Positions 7,008 to 14,979 of a DNA stretch of 16,596 bases are shown piece by piece. Origin of the DNA: an uncultured Alistipes sp. (GTDB lineage Bacteria; Bacteroidota; Bacteroidia; Bacteroidales; Rikenellaceae); NCBI GenBank assembly GCA_900769525.1, contig CAAGGY010000117.1:1-16596 (forward strand), read 5' to 3'. The notes beneath the pieces are model-generated. The model was not told the DNA's origin. It did not search any database and saw only the letters and a list, made by a program, of their open reading frames with translations. The stretch's first letter is position 1; the number at the start of each line of letters is the position of its first letter. Position numbers and translations under genes: made by a program.

Positions 7008-9413
7008 ATGAGAATTTTGAAATCGGTTATTTTGGTACTCATAACCATGGTAGCCATTGTTGCTTGCCAGAAGGAACCAGCAACAACACCTAATGCCGTA
7101 ATCGAGGTAGAGACTACCGAGCTTACGTTCAATGATCGTGGCGAGACTAAGAGCCTTAGCTACACCATTAAGAATAGCCTAAATGGCGAGAGCCTCACAG
7201 TTTCTACAGAGGCAGAGTGGGTGACTATCGCAGTCGAGGCTGACAAGCTCAACATCACGGCAAGTGGCAACTACGATGATGCAGAGCGCACAGCAGAGGT
7301 AACACTTGCATATAAGGGCGCTGAGAACGTGATACTTACACTTTCACAGAGCCGCATCACAGCCGAGAAGCCCATTGAGGTAGAGCTTGTTGACTACGAT
7401 GCTACAACAATCACTATCTCGGTACTCACTGCCGACCCTGAGACTACGTGGGTACCTATGGTTACATACAAGGAGTCGTGGGACTACTACAAAGATAACG
7501 AGAACGACATCTTCCAGGCCGACTTAGAGTACTTCGAGTACTTGGCTGACATGAACGACATTTCACTCTCTGATTTTCTATCATCAATCGTCGGCACAGG
7601 CTCAGAAGAGTCTATACGCATCACAAAGCTTGAGCCCGAGACCGAATATGTAGTATATGTATATGGTATCTCGCTTGAGGGCGAGCGCACCACCGACATC
7701 ATCGCTACACACGTCAAGACCGAGCCTCCACACGAGGGCGACATCACCTTCGAGTTTTCAGTGAAGGAGGAGGATTTCATTCTTGAGTACACCGTCACAC
7801 CATCGCACACAGGCGTCGACTACTTCTGTGGCATTATGTCGGAGGAGGAGCTCAATAGCTGGAAGCAGACTCTTGGCACCGACAACCTCAAGACAATCCT
7901 TCAGAAGGGCAGTATCGACTCTACAATCGCACTCCTTCAGCAGTGGGGCTACATCGAAGACCGCACAGAGTTCTTCTCAATCTACAACCTCTCGGACATC
8001 TTGGAGGATGGTTGGTTTGAGTGTAAGGCCGACACAAAGTACTATATCATGGCGGCTAAGTGGAACAACAACTGCGACGTCATCGGCGAGGTGGGCTACT
8101 ATGAGCATCAATCGGCATATCTCGACCCATCGAGCAACGTGCTCACACTCGAGCTCAAGAACCTCACACAGTCATCTGTAGATGTTAAGACTACAACAAC
8201 GACAAACGACCCTTATGTAGTTCTGCCACTGCGCGCCGATGTGGTAAATGGACTTAGCGACGACGAGCTCTTTGAGCTTATCATGTCGGAGTACGACTAC
8301 GTAATTAGCAGCTACACCTATCAGGGCAACTCTACAAACACCTTTGGCAGCATGCGCCCAGATAGCAACTACACAATCGTGGCATTTGGCTACAAGGCTG
8401 GCACACTCACCACATCGAAGATTTGGCGTGAGACGTTCCACACCTTGGCTTCGGGCGACCCCCAGGAGTGCACCTTCTCGATGAACATCATACCAAGCGT
8501 CGACAACGCCTGGATTGAGATTATCCCATCAGACAAGGGCCATGCCTACCACTGGATGGTCTACCCTGCCAACTACTCGGCCGAGGATGCTAAGGACTAC
8601 ATCAAAAATGTAATCATCAAGCGTGGCTACGACAACGACTACTCAGTATTCGCATCGTGGGAACTTACACAGGGCGACGAGACAACAACAGTTAGCGACC
8701 TTGCGCCAGACACCGACTACAAACTCGGTATTGTTATTATGGACTTCGACAAGTGCGAATTCCTAAGCAATGTACACTTTAGCGAGGTCTTCCACACCGA
8801 TGCCGTTACATATGCCGACATCTCAATCAGCGTCGAGATTGACAAATACTTCAACGTCGACGAGCTTGTGGCAGCGGGCTACGAGGGCTTTGCCATGTAT
8901 GCAGGCAATGCGATGATTCCTGTCAAGGTAAACATCGAGGGCGACTACTCAGAGTTCTACTACGACTTCTATGGCAACGACCTAACAGACACAGAGGACT
9001 ATCCAGATGATATCTTCTACGAGTATTTGTGGGATGGTGCACCATACGAGAGCGCAAGCTTCTTCCTACCTTTCGACAAGGTTATGACCGTTGTTGCCGT
9101 TGCCTACGACGATATGAGAAACCCAAGTCCTCTCTATCGTGAGGTTGTATGCTTTAGTCAGGAGGGCTGCTCGACTGTCGAGGAGTATGAGGCAATGCAT
9201 GGCGGTGCAACACGCAGCTACTCAACTAACAACGTATTGCTCTCAAAGCTTGCCCCTGCAAAGACTATGCGCACCGAGAGCATCAACCTCGAGTCGAAGA
9301 GCCTTAGCACAACACGCTCCGAGATTATTGCTAAGCGCAAGGCTAAGTTCGATGTAGAGATTGCATCGAAGCTTGCCAAAAAGGGCAACACAAGCCGTTT
9401 TGTAGCACGATAA
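7008..9413 (+). CDS. Surface lipoprotein with N-terminal BACON domain and FnIII-like repeats
   Basis: Large envelope lipoprotein, 801 residues. A hydrophobic signal (1-19) ends at Cys20 (IVAC), the lipidation site. The residues right after it, QKEP, resemble the Gln-Lys-acidic export signal that sends Bacteroidota lipoproteins to the cell surface. Residues 31-117 form a BACON domain (ELTF...GETKSL; AEWVTI; GNYDDAERTAEVTL). Then come several beta-sandwich modules of roughly 110-120 residues, each closing with a line like KLEPETEYVVYVYG (207-220), MRPDSNYTIVAFGY (449-462) and LAPDTDYKLGIVIM (565-578), which look like fibronectin-III strands. The last 50 residues are rich in Ser, Lys and Arg and lack the modular pattern. 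No catalytic motif is visible. BACON domains are often attached to glycan- or mucin-binding proteins, so surface binding is the best guess. It is followed after 10 bp by the PagL-like gene. Confidence 0.85.
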   Translation: MRILKSVILVLITMVAIVACQKEPATTPNAVIEVETTELTFNDRGETKSLSYTIKNSLNGESLTVSTEAEWVTIAVEADKLNITASGNYDDAERTAEVTLAYKGAENVILTLSQSRITAEKPIEVELVDYDATTITISVLTADPETTWVPMVTYKESWDYYKDNENDIFQADLEYFEYLADMNDISLSDFLSSIVGTGSEESIRITKLEPETEYVVYVYGISLEGERTTDIIATHVKTEPPHEGDITFEFSVKEEDFILEYTVTPSHTGVDYFCGIMSEEELNSWKQTLGTDNLKTILQKGSIDSTIALLQQWGYIEDRTEFFSIYNLSDILEDGWFECKADTKYYIMAAKWNNNCDVIGEVGYYEHQSAYLDPSSNVLTLELKNLTQSSVDVKTTTTTNDPYVVLPLRADVVNGLSDDELFELIMSEYDYVISSYTYQGNSTNTFGSMRPDSNYTIVAFGYKAGTLTTSKIWRETFHTLASGDPQECTFSMNIIPSVDNAWIEIIPSDKGHAYHWMVYPANYSAEDAKDYIKNVIIKRGYDNDYSVFASWELTQGDETTTVSDLAPDTDYKLGIVIMDFDKCEFLSNVHFSEVFHTDAVTYADISISVEIDKYFNVDELVAAGYEGFAMYAGNAMIPVKVNIEGDYSEFYYDFYGNDLTDTEDYPDDIFYEYLWDGAPYESASFFLPFDKVMTVVAVAYDDMRNPSPLYREVVCFSQEGCSTVEEYEAMHGGATRSYSTNNVLLSKLAPAKTMRTESINLESKSLSTTRSEIIAKRKAKFDVEIASKLAKKGNTSRFVAR

Positions 9414-9423
9414 ATCGACGATT

Positions 9424-10596
9424 ATGAATCAAGGGCAGATAGTACGACTCTGCACACTACTAATCACTCTTCTACTTGGGGCTTTCACGGCAAGCGCTGA
9501 AAGCCCCAAGTGGCATGATGGAGTGCGCCATAGAGTATCTGCGGAGCTACGTCCTGCATACAACATTGTCTCGCACTACGCCCTAAGAAACGGTGGCAAC
9601 CCTGTAAACAGCTCCCTCTCGCTACACGCTCGCTATAGCTTCTCACTAAATCCCAAGACTCGACTTGGGCAGCTCTTTCCATCCACATATCAGGGCATAG
9701 GCGTTGCTGCCTACACCTATTTCAACCACTCGCTCACGGGCACACCGATGGCCATCTACATCTTCCAGGGTGCTCGTATTGCAGACCTTACGGATAGGCT
9801 CTCGCTGGGCTACGAGTGGAACTTGGGAGTATCGTGGGGCTGGCACCCTAACGACGCTATGAGCTCACGGTGCAACGTACTCATAAATGTCGCCCTACCC
9901 CTCGCCTGGCGGGTAAATAGTCGCTGGGAGCTCTCCATAACACCCGACTACACGCACTTCTCGAATGGCGACACATCATTCTCTAATGCTGGCGCCAATA
10001 TGTTTGGTCTTCGATTCGGAGCAACATACCTCTTCGACCAAGAGGTGGAGAGGGTCGCTGCACGCCGCTTTATATCGCCGAGCAAGGAGCTTGGCGCAAA
10101 GCCCTGGCAGAGGCGCATAAGCTACGACATTCTGGTCTATGGGGCTTGGCGTGCCGACAGATTTACCGAGGGAAAAGATATTTATGTGATAAACAGACCA
10201 CTACCCATAGCGGGTATTAACTTCCAGCCCACCTATCATCTCAACGACTACTTTGGCCTGGGTGGCTCGCTCGACCTTCAGTACGACAGCAGCCTAAACC
10301 TATACAATGGCGTAAACGACGATAGTGGAGCTACGATAGCCTACTCACGCCCACCACTCTGGCAACAGATTGAGGCGGGCATATCGCTTCGAGGCGAGAT
10401 AAGCGCTCCAATCTTTAGCGTTGGAGTAGGTCTGGGCGTAAACCTGGTTGACAGTGGCTACGACGCAAGTCGTCTATATACAACATTCTCGCTCAAGGCC
10501 CACATAACACGCCACCTTATGTTATACATAGGCTACCGCTTCAATAGCAGGCAGTACACACATAACCTAATGTATGGCTTAGGCATTAGACTATAA
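9424..10596 (+). CDS. PagL-like acyloxyacyl hydrolase, outer-membrane barrel
   Basis: Predicted outer-membrane protein, 390 residues, with a signal peptide cleaved near residue 25 (TASA/ES). The region at about 35-205 resembles PagL lipid A 3-O-deacylases, with alternating beta-strands and the active-site phrase THFSNGDTSFSNAG (177-190): His178 and Ser180 match the catalytic His and Ser, and Asn181 follows as in PagL. The PagL acidic partner 14 residues after the His is Asn192 here, which may be normal in the Bacteroidota branch. PagL itself is about 170 residues; the second half here (about 220-390) is another set of amphipathic strands ending in YGLGIRL, so the protein could be a larger barrel. 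It would remodel lipid A acylation at the outer membrane. The gene is 10 bp downstream of the BACON lipoprotein gene and its stop codon lies within the terminator hairpin. Confidence 0.75.
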   Translation: MNQGQIVRLCTLLITLLLGAFTASAESPKWHDGVRHRVSAELRPAYNIVSHYALRNGGNPVNSSLSLHARYSFSLNPKTRLGQLFPSTYQGIGVAAYTYFNHSLTGTPMAIYIFQGARIADLTDRLSLGYEWNLGVSWGWHPNDAMSSRCNVLINVALPLAWRVNSRWELSITPDYTHFSNGDTSFSNAGANMFGLRFGATYLFDQEVERVAARRFISPSKELGAKPWQRRISYDILVYGAWRADRFTEGKDIYVINRPLPIAGINFQPTYHLNDYFGLGGSLDLQYDSSLNLYNGVNDDSGATIAYSRPPLWQQIEAGISLRGEISAPIFSVGVGLGVNLVDSGYDASRLYTTFSLKAHITRHLMLYIGYRFNSRQYTHNLMYGLGIRL

Positions 10597-10640
10597 ATAG
10601 CCAAGGTTGCCCCACTTGGGACAACCTTGACTATTTATAG
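10591..10640. terminator. 50-bp near-perfect hairpin between convergent genes
   Basis: The arms CTATAAATAG-C-CAAGGTTG and CAACCTTG-A-CTATTTATAG pair along their whole length with one mismatch, and a further CCC/GGG closes the ACTT loop. It lies between the plus-strand PagL-like gene and the minus-strand DUF5723 gene and includes the TAA stop of the former (10594-10596). Its symmetry fits a bidirectional terminator, although neither side has a long T tract. A small AGAG/CTCT stem follows at 10641-10654. Confidence 0.75.
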
Positions 10641-10655
10641 AGAGGCTAACTCTCG

Positions 10656-12116
10656 CTATTTGCTTCTTCTTTCACTACGACGCTCAAGACGCTTGCTCTG
10701 ATATTGAGCCTTTGCCTCGGCCGCAGCCTCCTTGATAAATCGTGGACGTCCGAAGTTGAAGCCTACACCAGCGTAGACGTTGAACGACTTCTGGTAGCGA
10801 GGAAGATATATATTGCCACCTCCAACCTTAGGGCCTACGACAAGGTTAGTGTCGATATAATCAAGACCTAAGAAGAGATTAAAGCCGGCAGGGTGAATGT
10901 TGATAGCAGCACCAAAGACTCCAAGACGATTAGAGTTAAGGAACGTGTGGCTTACTGTTGCTGAGAGCCAATTTGTTGGACGGAAGTTCAGCGAGGCAGT
11001 CAGCTCGGTATAGGCCATTGTGTTGCAGAACTTAGTGTGCGACAAGAGGCCAAAGGCGATGTGGTTATTTAGGATGTTATACTCGATACCTGCATTTAGC
11101 GACACATTGAGCATAGTCACATCTTTTGGCTTAGCATCAGCCCCTGTTGCCAACATCTCGAAGTTGGACTCCATGTCGGCCTCGGAGCTCTCGAAGTTAA
11201 TGCCCTTGAAGTTAAAGTCGCCATTTAACTCACCCGAAACATAGTTGTTTGGACTCCACTTGATAAAGCCTAAGTCGGTAAAAGCAGCCGAGATTTTAAG
11301 GTGGTCGTTAAGAAGGCGAACCTCAGTACCTAAGTCGAATGCTACACCAAAGTTATCAGCATTGTCGAGCATATAGCCGACATCGTTAAAGACGAAGAGC
11401 TGCTCGATTGGGAGCTGCTCGCCAGCCTTAACCTCGCTATTGTCGAGCATAATACCATTAGCATGCCAAGCACCACGCATAGTGGCACTTACAACATCAC
11501 TCGACACATTAGCTGAGAGATTACTAAACTGCGCATTGGCAGTTGCAATGCCGACCAAAAACTTAGCCTTGATACCGATGTTAACATTACGATGCACACG
11601 GAAAGAGGTGCCGATATATGCATCCAAATAGGCATTTGCCTCAAGGGCCGTATTGCCAAGATTGTAGCTACCATTGCCCAGGCGCTTAAGGGCCTTGAAC
11701 AAATCGGTCGAGAGCGCCATGTCTGCCGATAGGTTGGTATTAAGACCAAAGGTCCAGAACATCTTCTTAGCATAGAAGCCCACGCCGAGGATATTGACCT
11801 TAGCATCCACTGCAAGCTTACCTAACGATGGGAGCTTGCCGAGGAACTCACTTGCCGATACAGAGCCATGTAGAGCCGTAACAGTCTGGCCATCACGCTT
11901 ATACAAGAAGTTGTCGATCGACACAAAGTTTGAACTTACGTTAAGACCCACGCCACTCATGCCTGGCAGTGTCAGATAGCCACGTGTAGGCGCCAACGCT
12001 GGATTAAGGTCGTTACGGAAGTATGAGCCCTCCATGAAGTATGAGTTGCGAGACTGTGCAAACAGACCACCCATAAATGCTATCGTAGCAACGATAAGTA
12101 TAATTATTCGTCTCAT
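10656..12116 (-). CDS. DUF5723-type outer-membrane beta-barrel protein
   Basis: Predicted outer-membrane protein of 486 residues. A signal peptide ends near residue 20 (GGLFA/QS). The mature N-terminus (SYFMEGSYFRNDLNPALAPTRGYL, starting at 25) is the typical opening of the Bacteroidota DUF5723 family, including the conserved NPA near 38-40. The rest is alternating amphipathic strands with Gly- and Asn-rich turns, as in large barrels, and the last strand is about YAGVGFNFGRP. A 25-residue charged tail rich in Arg, Lys and Ala follows the last strand, which is unusual for a barrel that normally ends with an aromatic residue. The function is unknown. The gene follows the large lipoprotein gene by 21 bp on the same strand; from memory, this family is often found beside a lipoprotein of that kind. 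Confidence 0.75.
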   Translation of the reverse strand: MRRIIILIVATIAFMGGLFAQSRNSYFMEGSYFRNDLNPALAPTRGYLTLPGMSGVGLNVSSNFVSIDNFLYKRDGQTVTALHGSVSASEFLGKLPSLGKLAVDAKVNILGVGFYAKKMFWTFGLNTNLSADMALSTDLFKALKRLGNGSYNLGNTALEANAYLDAYIGTSFRVHRNVNIGIKAKFLVGIATANAQFSNLSANVSSDVVSATMRGAWHANGIMLDNSEVKAGEQLPIEQLFVFNDVGYMLDNADNFGVAFDLGTEVRLLNDHLKISAAFTDLGFIKWSPNNYVSGELNGDFNFKGINFESSEADMESNFEMLATGADAKPKDVTMLNVSLNAGIEYNILNNHIAFGLLSHTKFCNTMAYTELTASLNFRPTNWLSATVSHTFLNSNRLGVFGAAINIHPAGFNLFLGLDYIDTNLVVGPKVGGGNIYLPRYQKSFNVYAGVGFNFGRPRFIKEAAAEAKAQYQSKRLERRSERRSK

Positions 12117-12137
12117 TGTCAGAACGTTTTAAATTCA

Positions 12138-14528
12138 CTACATCTCCAAACTCTCAAGGTCGATGGTCACACCACCAGCAACCTCTAACTGCAGCTTAAC
12201 ACCGATAGTTTGATCGAGGTTTAGCGCCACAGAGTCATCTACGGCTGCGCTTGTGGCATTAAGTGCGAAGGCGATGCCGTCGACTTCTGCGAGCTTAGCA
12301 ATTGAGGCACTATCGCCCAGGTCGATGCCAAGACGTAGACGACTCTCAACCACCTCGCCATTGGTCGATCCAAGAATCTTAGCGCCCTCGTCTATGCGCA
12401 CCTGAGCCTCAGTGTCGTTACCATTTACATCCTTAAGCGTAACTTCAGCGGCAAGCTCCAAAGGCGTGCTATTTGCAACCACAGCGATAAGTGTTACATC
12501 CTCAACCTTGATATCGTAGTCAGCCAGAGCACTAAAGGTTGAGTTAAGTTCGTAAATCTCGTCTGCATAGCTGATATTTAGACTATTGTCCAATGTGATA
12601 GGGATATCAACGCTATAGTCATACGTGATGTCGAAACTATCGGCAATGTATAGTGTCTTAACCTCAGTAGGGTCTACGCCGAGCGTAAGGTTAATCTTAA
12701 ATCCATCGGGGAGCGAGCCTTGCAACAGCTTCTCGACATCGCACTCAACGAAGGTACACTCCTGGCTCGCATACTTCTCATGCAGGCTCTTATCAGCGAT
12801 TATAAGCCTTATGTCTGAAGGCGTGATAGAGCCATTCTCATAGCGTGCTGCTGCGAGCACTATATCACTGAACGTAAGAGCATTCTGCTCCACAGCTACA
12901 CCACCTTGGCAAGGGGTGATAGTACCACTTAGCATAGCCTCAATGGTTAGAGGGTGCGAGATATTTACCTCGAAAACAGGCTTGAGACCCAGACCACCAA
13001 TCTCTATGTTAATATCATCAAGACCAGAGATCTCAAACTCTTGGTCGATGTCGTAAGAGTAGTCAACCCTACCGCTTATCGACTCCACGCAGAGCTTCAA
13101 CTCCTCGATTCCTACTGTAAGCTCCAGGTCGCCATCATGCTGCAACGCAGAGACATTGAGCGACGAGTCCTTAGCAAAGTGTGCTCGGATAGCAGGCTCA
13201 AACTCAAGCAATATCTTACCATCCGCAGGCTCAATGCCCTCGCCACCAAAGTCAAGGGCGTCAACACCAATCATCACACCATCATCCAAATTAGCGATAG
13301 TCGTTGTTAGCAGATGTGTGTCATCGTCATATTTATAGCTCTCGTTAGATACGGCGTGCAACTTGAGATAGTGAGGCAACTCGACCACAACCTCCAAATT
13401 CTTAGCGACATCATCGTCGAGCCACTCAAGACCGTGGGTATAGAACTTAAGTATTGCATTCTCATCCTGAAGCATATTGACACGATTTACCGCCTTTAAC
13501 TGCTCTGGAAGGCCCTCGATAGAGATTGGAGCATTCTCCTCGACCTTACAGTCGACAAGCTCAACCTCTGGGTCAATGCTAACATCTGCATCGCCATACT
13601 CAAAGTCGGAGTAGAGCTCGATGTGTGGCTTTTTATTCAATTTGAATGTTCCCGACTTAGCTGTGAGCTCAAACGTCATGTCGTAAGTTAGCTCCAGAGG
13701 GATGTCGATGTGATGATTCTCGTCGATAGCCACCGAGTTGGTAAGGCTCTCGATGTAGATTACAAAGTCGATAGTCTCAGCGCCCGCCGCAATTGGATAG
13801 GTCTGATTATAGTGGTTGCCATCGCAGATCTCATTATTCTGACTATCAAGGATACGGAACTGACCACCCTTGATGGTAAGATCAAACGTAAGTTGACCTC
13901 CACCATTAATCTCAGCAAAATCATTTAGGTTGACACTAAGCTCCATAGGAGCACCATGATGATATTGGTCCAAATCTCGGAATATGACCTTATTAACCTG
14001 CTTAACCTGCTCAGGGACATCAAACTCGAGATGCAGATCATCCTCATTGATAATCATCTGATATTTACCACAAATCTTAGGCATATTTTCAAGTTGAGGA
14101 ATATAGTAACTATCATTCAATGCAAACTCCTCAAAGCCAGTAACAATATTTATATCGGCAGAGCGCTCTATTTTCACGCCCTCCATTTCAAAGTCGAATT
14201 GAGGATAGTCAACCTTGAAACTGCTTGTTATCTCCTCGATTTCGAACTCACGGGTCACGCCCTCAAAGCCAAAGCTTTCTGGCTTACCAGCATACTTGAA
14301 CGAGAGGCTACCATCAGCACCCTCCTCAAGACCCTCAAGCTCCTGGTCACCAATAAGCTCACGCAGACTCTTCTGCTCAAAATAGCCCAAAGGCAGCGTG
14401 GTAGTTTCGCTACCCACAGTAACCTCGAGCGAGATGTCGTCCATACGATAGGACCTATCAACGCAACCTACAAGTATAAGTGCGCCAATCGCACATATTG
14501 TGCGACAAACAGATTTAAAAGTTATCAT
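12138..14528 (-). CDS. Large beta-rich lipoprotein of unknown function
   Basis: Envelope lipoprotein of 796 residues that I cannot assign to a named family. The signal region ends at Cys22 (LVGC, 19-22); the following VDRSYR is not acidic, so it may stay periplasmic. The opening (LEVTVG...TTTLPLGYFEQKSLRELIG, within 34-60) resembles Bacteroidota lipoproteins with a Leu-Pro-Leu/Ile-Gly phrase and a short SxxELI-type segment. The rest is predicted beta-sandwich, strongly acidic and with few Cys. An internal duplication is visible: VPEQVKQVNKV at 171-181 and LPEQLKAVNRV at 340-350, 169 residues apart. No enzymatic motif is apparent. It is the first gene of a two-gene unit with the DUF5723 protein and has its own promoter; a structural or assembly partnership with that barrel is an inference. 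Confidence 0.8.
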   Translation of the reverse strand: MITFKSVCRTICAIGALILVGCVDRSYRMDDISLEVTVGSETTTLPLGYFEQKSLRELIGDQELEGLEEGADGSLSFKYAGKPESFGFEGVTREFEIEEITSSFKVDYPQFDFEMEGVKIERSADINIVTGFEEFALNDSYYIPQLENMPKICGKYQMIINEDDLHLEFDVPEQVKQVNKVIFRDLDQYHHGAPMELSVNLNDFAEINGGGQLTFDLTIKGGQFRILDSQNNEICDGNHYNQTYPIAAGAETIDFVIYIESLTNSVAIDENHHIDIPLELTYDMTFELTAKSGTFKLNKKPHIELYSDFEYGDADVSIDPEVELVDCKVEENAPISIEGLPEQLKAVNRVNMLQDENAILKFYTHGLEWLDDDVAKNLEVVVELPHYLKLHAVSNESYKYDDDTHLLTTTIANLDDGVMIGVDALDFGGEGIEPADGKILLEFEPAIRAHFAKDSSLNVSALQHDGDLELTVGIEELKLCVESISGRVDYSYDIDQEFEISGLDDINIEIGGLGLKPVFEVNISHPLTIEAMLSGTITPCQGGVAVEQNALTFSDIVLAAARYENGSITPSDIRLIIADKSLHEKYASQECTFVECDVEKLLQGSLPDGFKINLTLGVDPTEVKTLYIADSFDITYDYSVDIPITLDNSLNISYADEIYELNSTFSALADYDIKVEDVTLIAVVANSTPLELAAEVTLKDVNGNDTEAQVRIDEGAKILGSTNGEVVESRLRLGIDLGDSASIAKLAEVDGIAFALNATSAAVDDSVALNLDQTIGVKLQLEVAGGVTIDLESLEM

Positions 14529-14569
14529 AGTATTGAGAATTAATGCAACTTGAAATTCGCATCCATATA

Positions 14570-14599
14570 CAAAGATAGTGATTTTTATCTATTAACCAA
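14570..14599 (-). promoter_or_regulatory. Promoter of the lipoprotein/DUF5723 unit
   Basis: On the minus strand, TTG (14599-14597) is followed after 19 bp by TATCTTTG (14577-14570), an exact match to the Bacteroidota -7 consensus with standard spacing. Transcription would start near 14563-14566, about 35-38 nt before the ATG at 14528. Confidence 0.75.
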
Positions 14600-14640
14600 T
14601 AGAGATTATCAATAAATGAGAGTTTTTTGCAAATAAATAT

Positions 14641-14774
14641 GAAGGTTAGGGAGGTTAAGGAGGTTTGGGAATTTAGAGAAGTTAAGGAATTTAGGGTAGT
14701 AAGGTAGATATGGATAAAATCCTTAAACTCACTAAACTCCTTAAATTCCCTAATCTCCCTACTCTCACCTCACC
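14641..14774. repeat. Inverted array of degenerate 9-bp repeats (giant hairpin)
   Basis: Seven 9-bp units at 14641-14703 (consensus about GGAGGTTAA or GGAATTTAG, for example 14650-14658 and 14668-14676) face six complementary 9-bp units at 14721-14774 (about CCTTAAACT), across a 17-bp spacer. The arms pair in register: one exact 9-bp match, GGGAATTTA on the left against TAAATTCCC on the right, and many G-T wobbles elsewhere. It lies upstream of the lipoprotein promoter and downstream of glnS. It may serve as a transcription barrier or be a dispersed repeat; no protein role is supported. Confidence 0.8.
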
Positions 14775-14777
14775 ACG

Positions 14778-14840
14778 CAAGAGATAATTTCTTGCGAGAA
14801 GGGGTTAGATTGGCCTCGATATGGAGATTACAGAGGATGG
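14778..14840. repeat. Truncated half copy of the fold-back element
   Basis: Positions 14785-14810 repeat 14852-14877 exactly (26 bp, TAATTTCTTGCGAGAAGGGG followed by TTAGAT), and similarity continues with a 1-nt gap through TGGCCTCGATA. The later bases (ACAGAGGATGG) resemble the start of the inner stem. The right arm is missing: the copy stops just before the next full element begins. Confidence 0.8.
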
Positions 14841-14852
14841 ATAGCGAGAGGT

Positions 14853-14979
14853 AATTTCTTGCGAGAAGGGGTTAGATGTGGCCTCGATAAAGAGAAAGAG
14901 CGGATGGGACATACTTGACGTATTTCCCATTCGCTCTTTGGATTGAGAGGTCGCAGATGACCCCTTATCACAAGAAATT
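14853..14979. repeat. Fold-back element copy 1 (about 127 bp imperfect palindrome)
   Basis: The outer arms AATTTCTTGCGAGAAGGGG... (from 14853) and ...CCCCTTATCACAAGAAATT (to 14979) are imperfect inverted repeats. GGCCTC (14880-14885) pairs with GAGGTC (14947-14952). An inner stem pairs 14895-14909 (AAAGAGCGGATGGGA) with 14925-14939, and an apical ATAC/GTAT stem (14911-14914 with 14920-14923) closes the loop TTGAC. Its right end shares the palindrome ACAAGAAATTTCTTGT (14970-14985) with copy 2. Confidence 0.85.

Noticed and set aside
13956..14543. Long plus-strand open frame opposite the large lipoprotein gene
   Set aside because: It is a shadow of the minus-strand coding sequence: no signal, motif or promoter supports it, and the minus frame has a signal peptide and lipobox.
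14639..14707. 22-codon frame (MKVREVKEVWEFREVKEF...) in the 9-bp repeat array
   Set aside because: The 3-residue period is simply the 9-bp repeat read in one frame; there is no promoter or conserved protein context.
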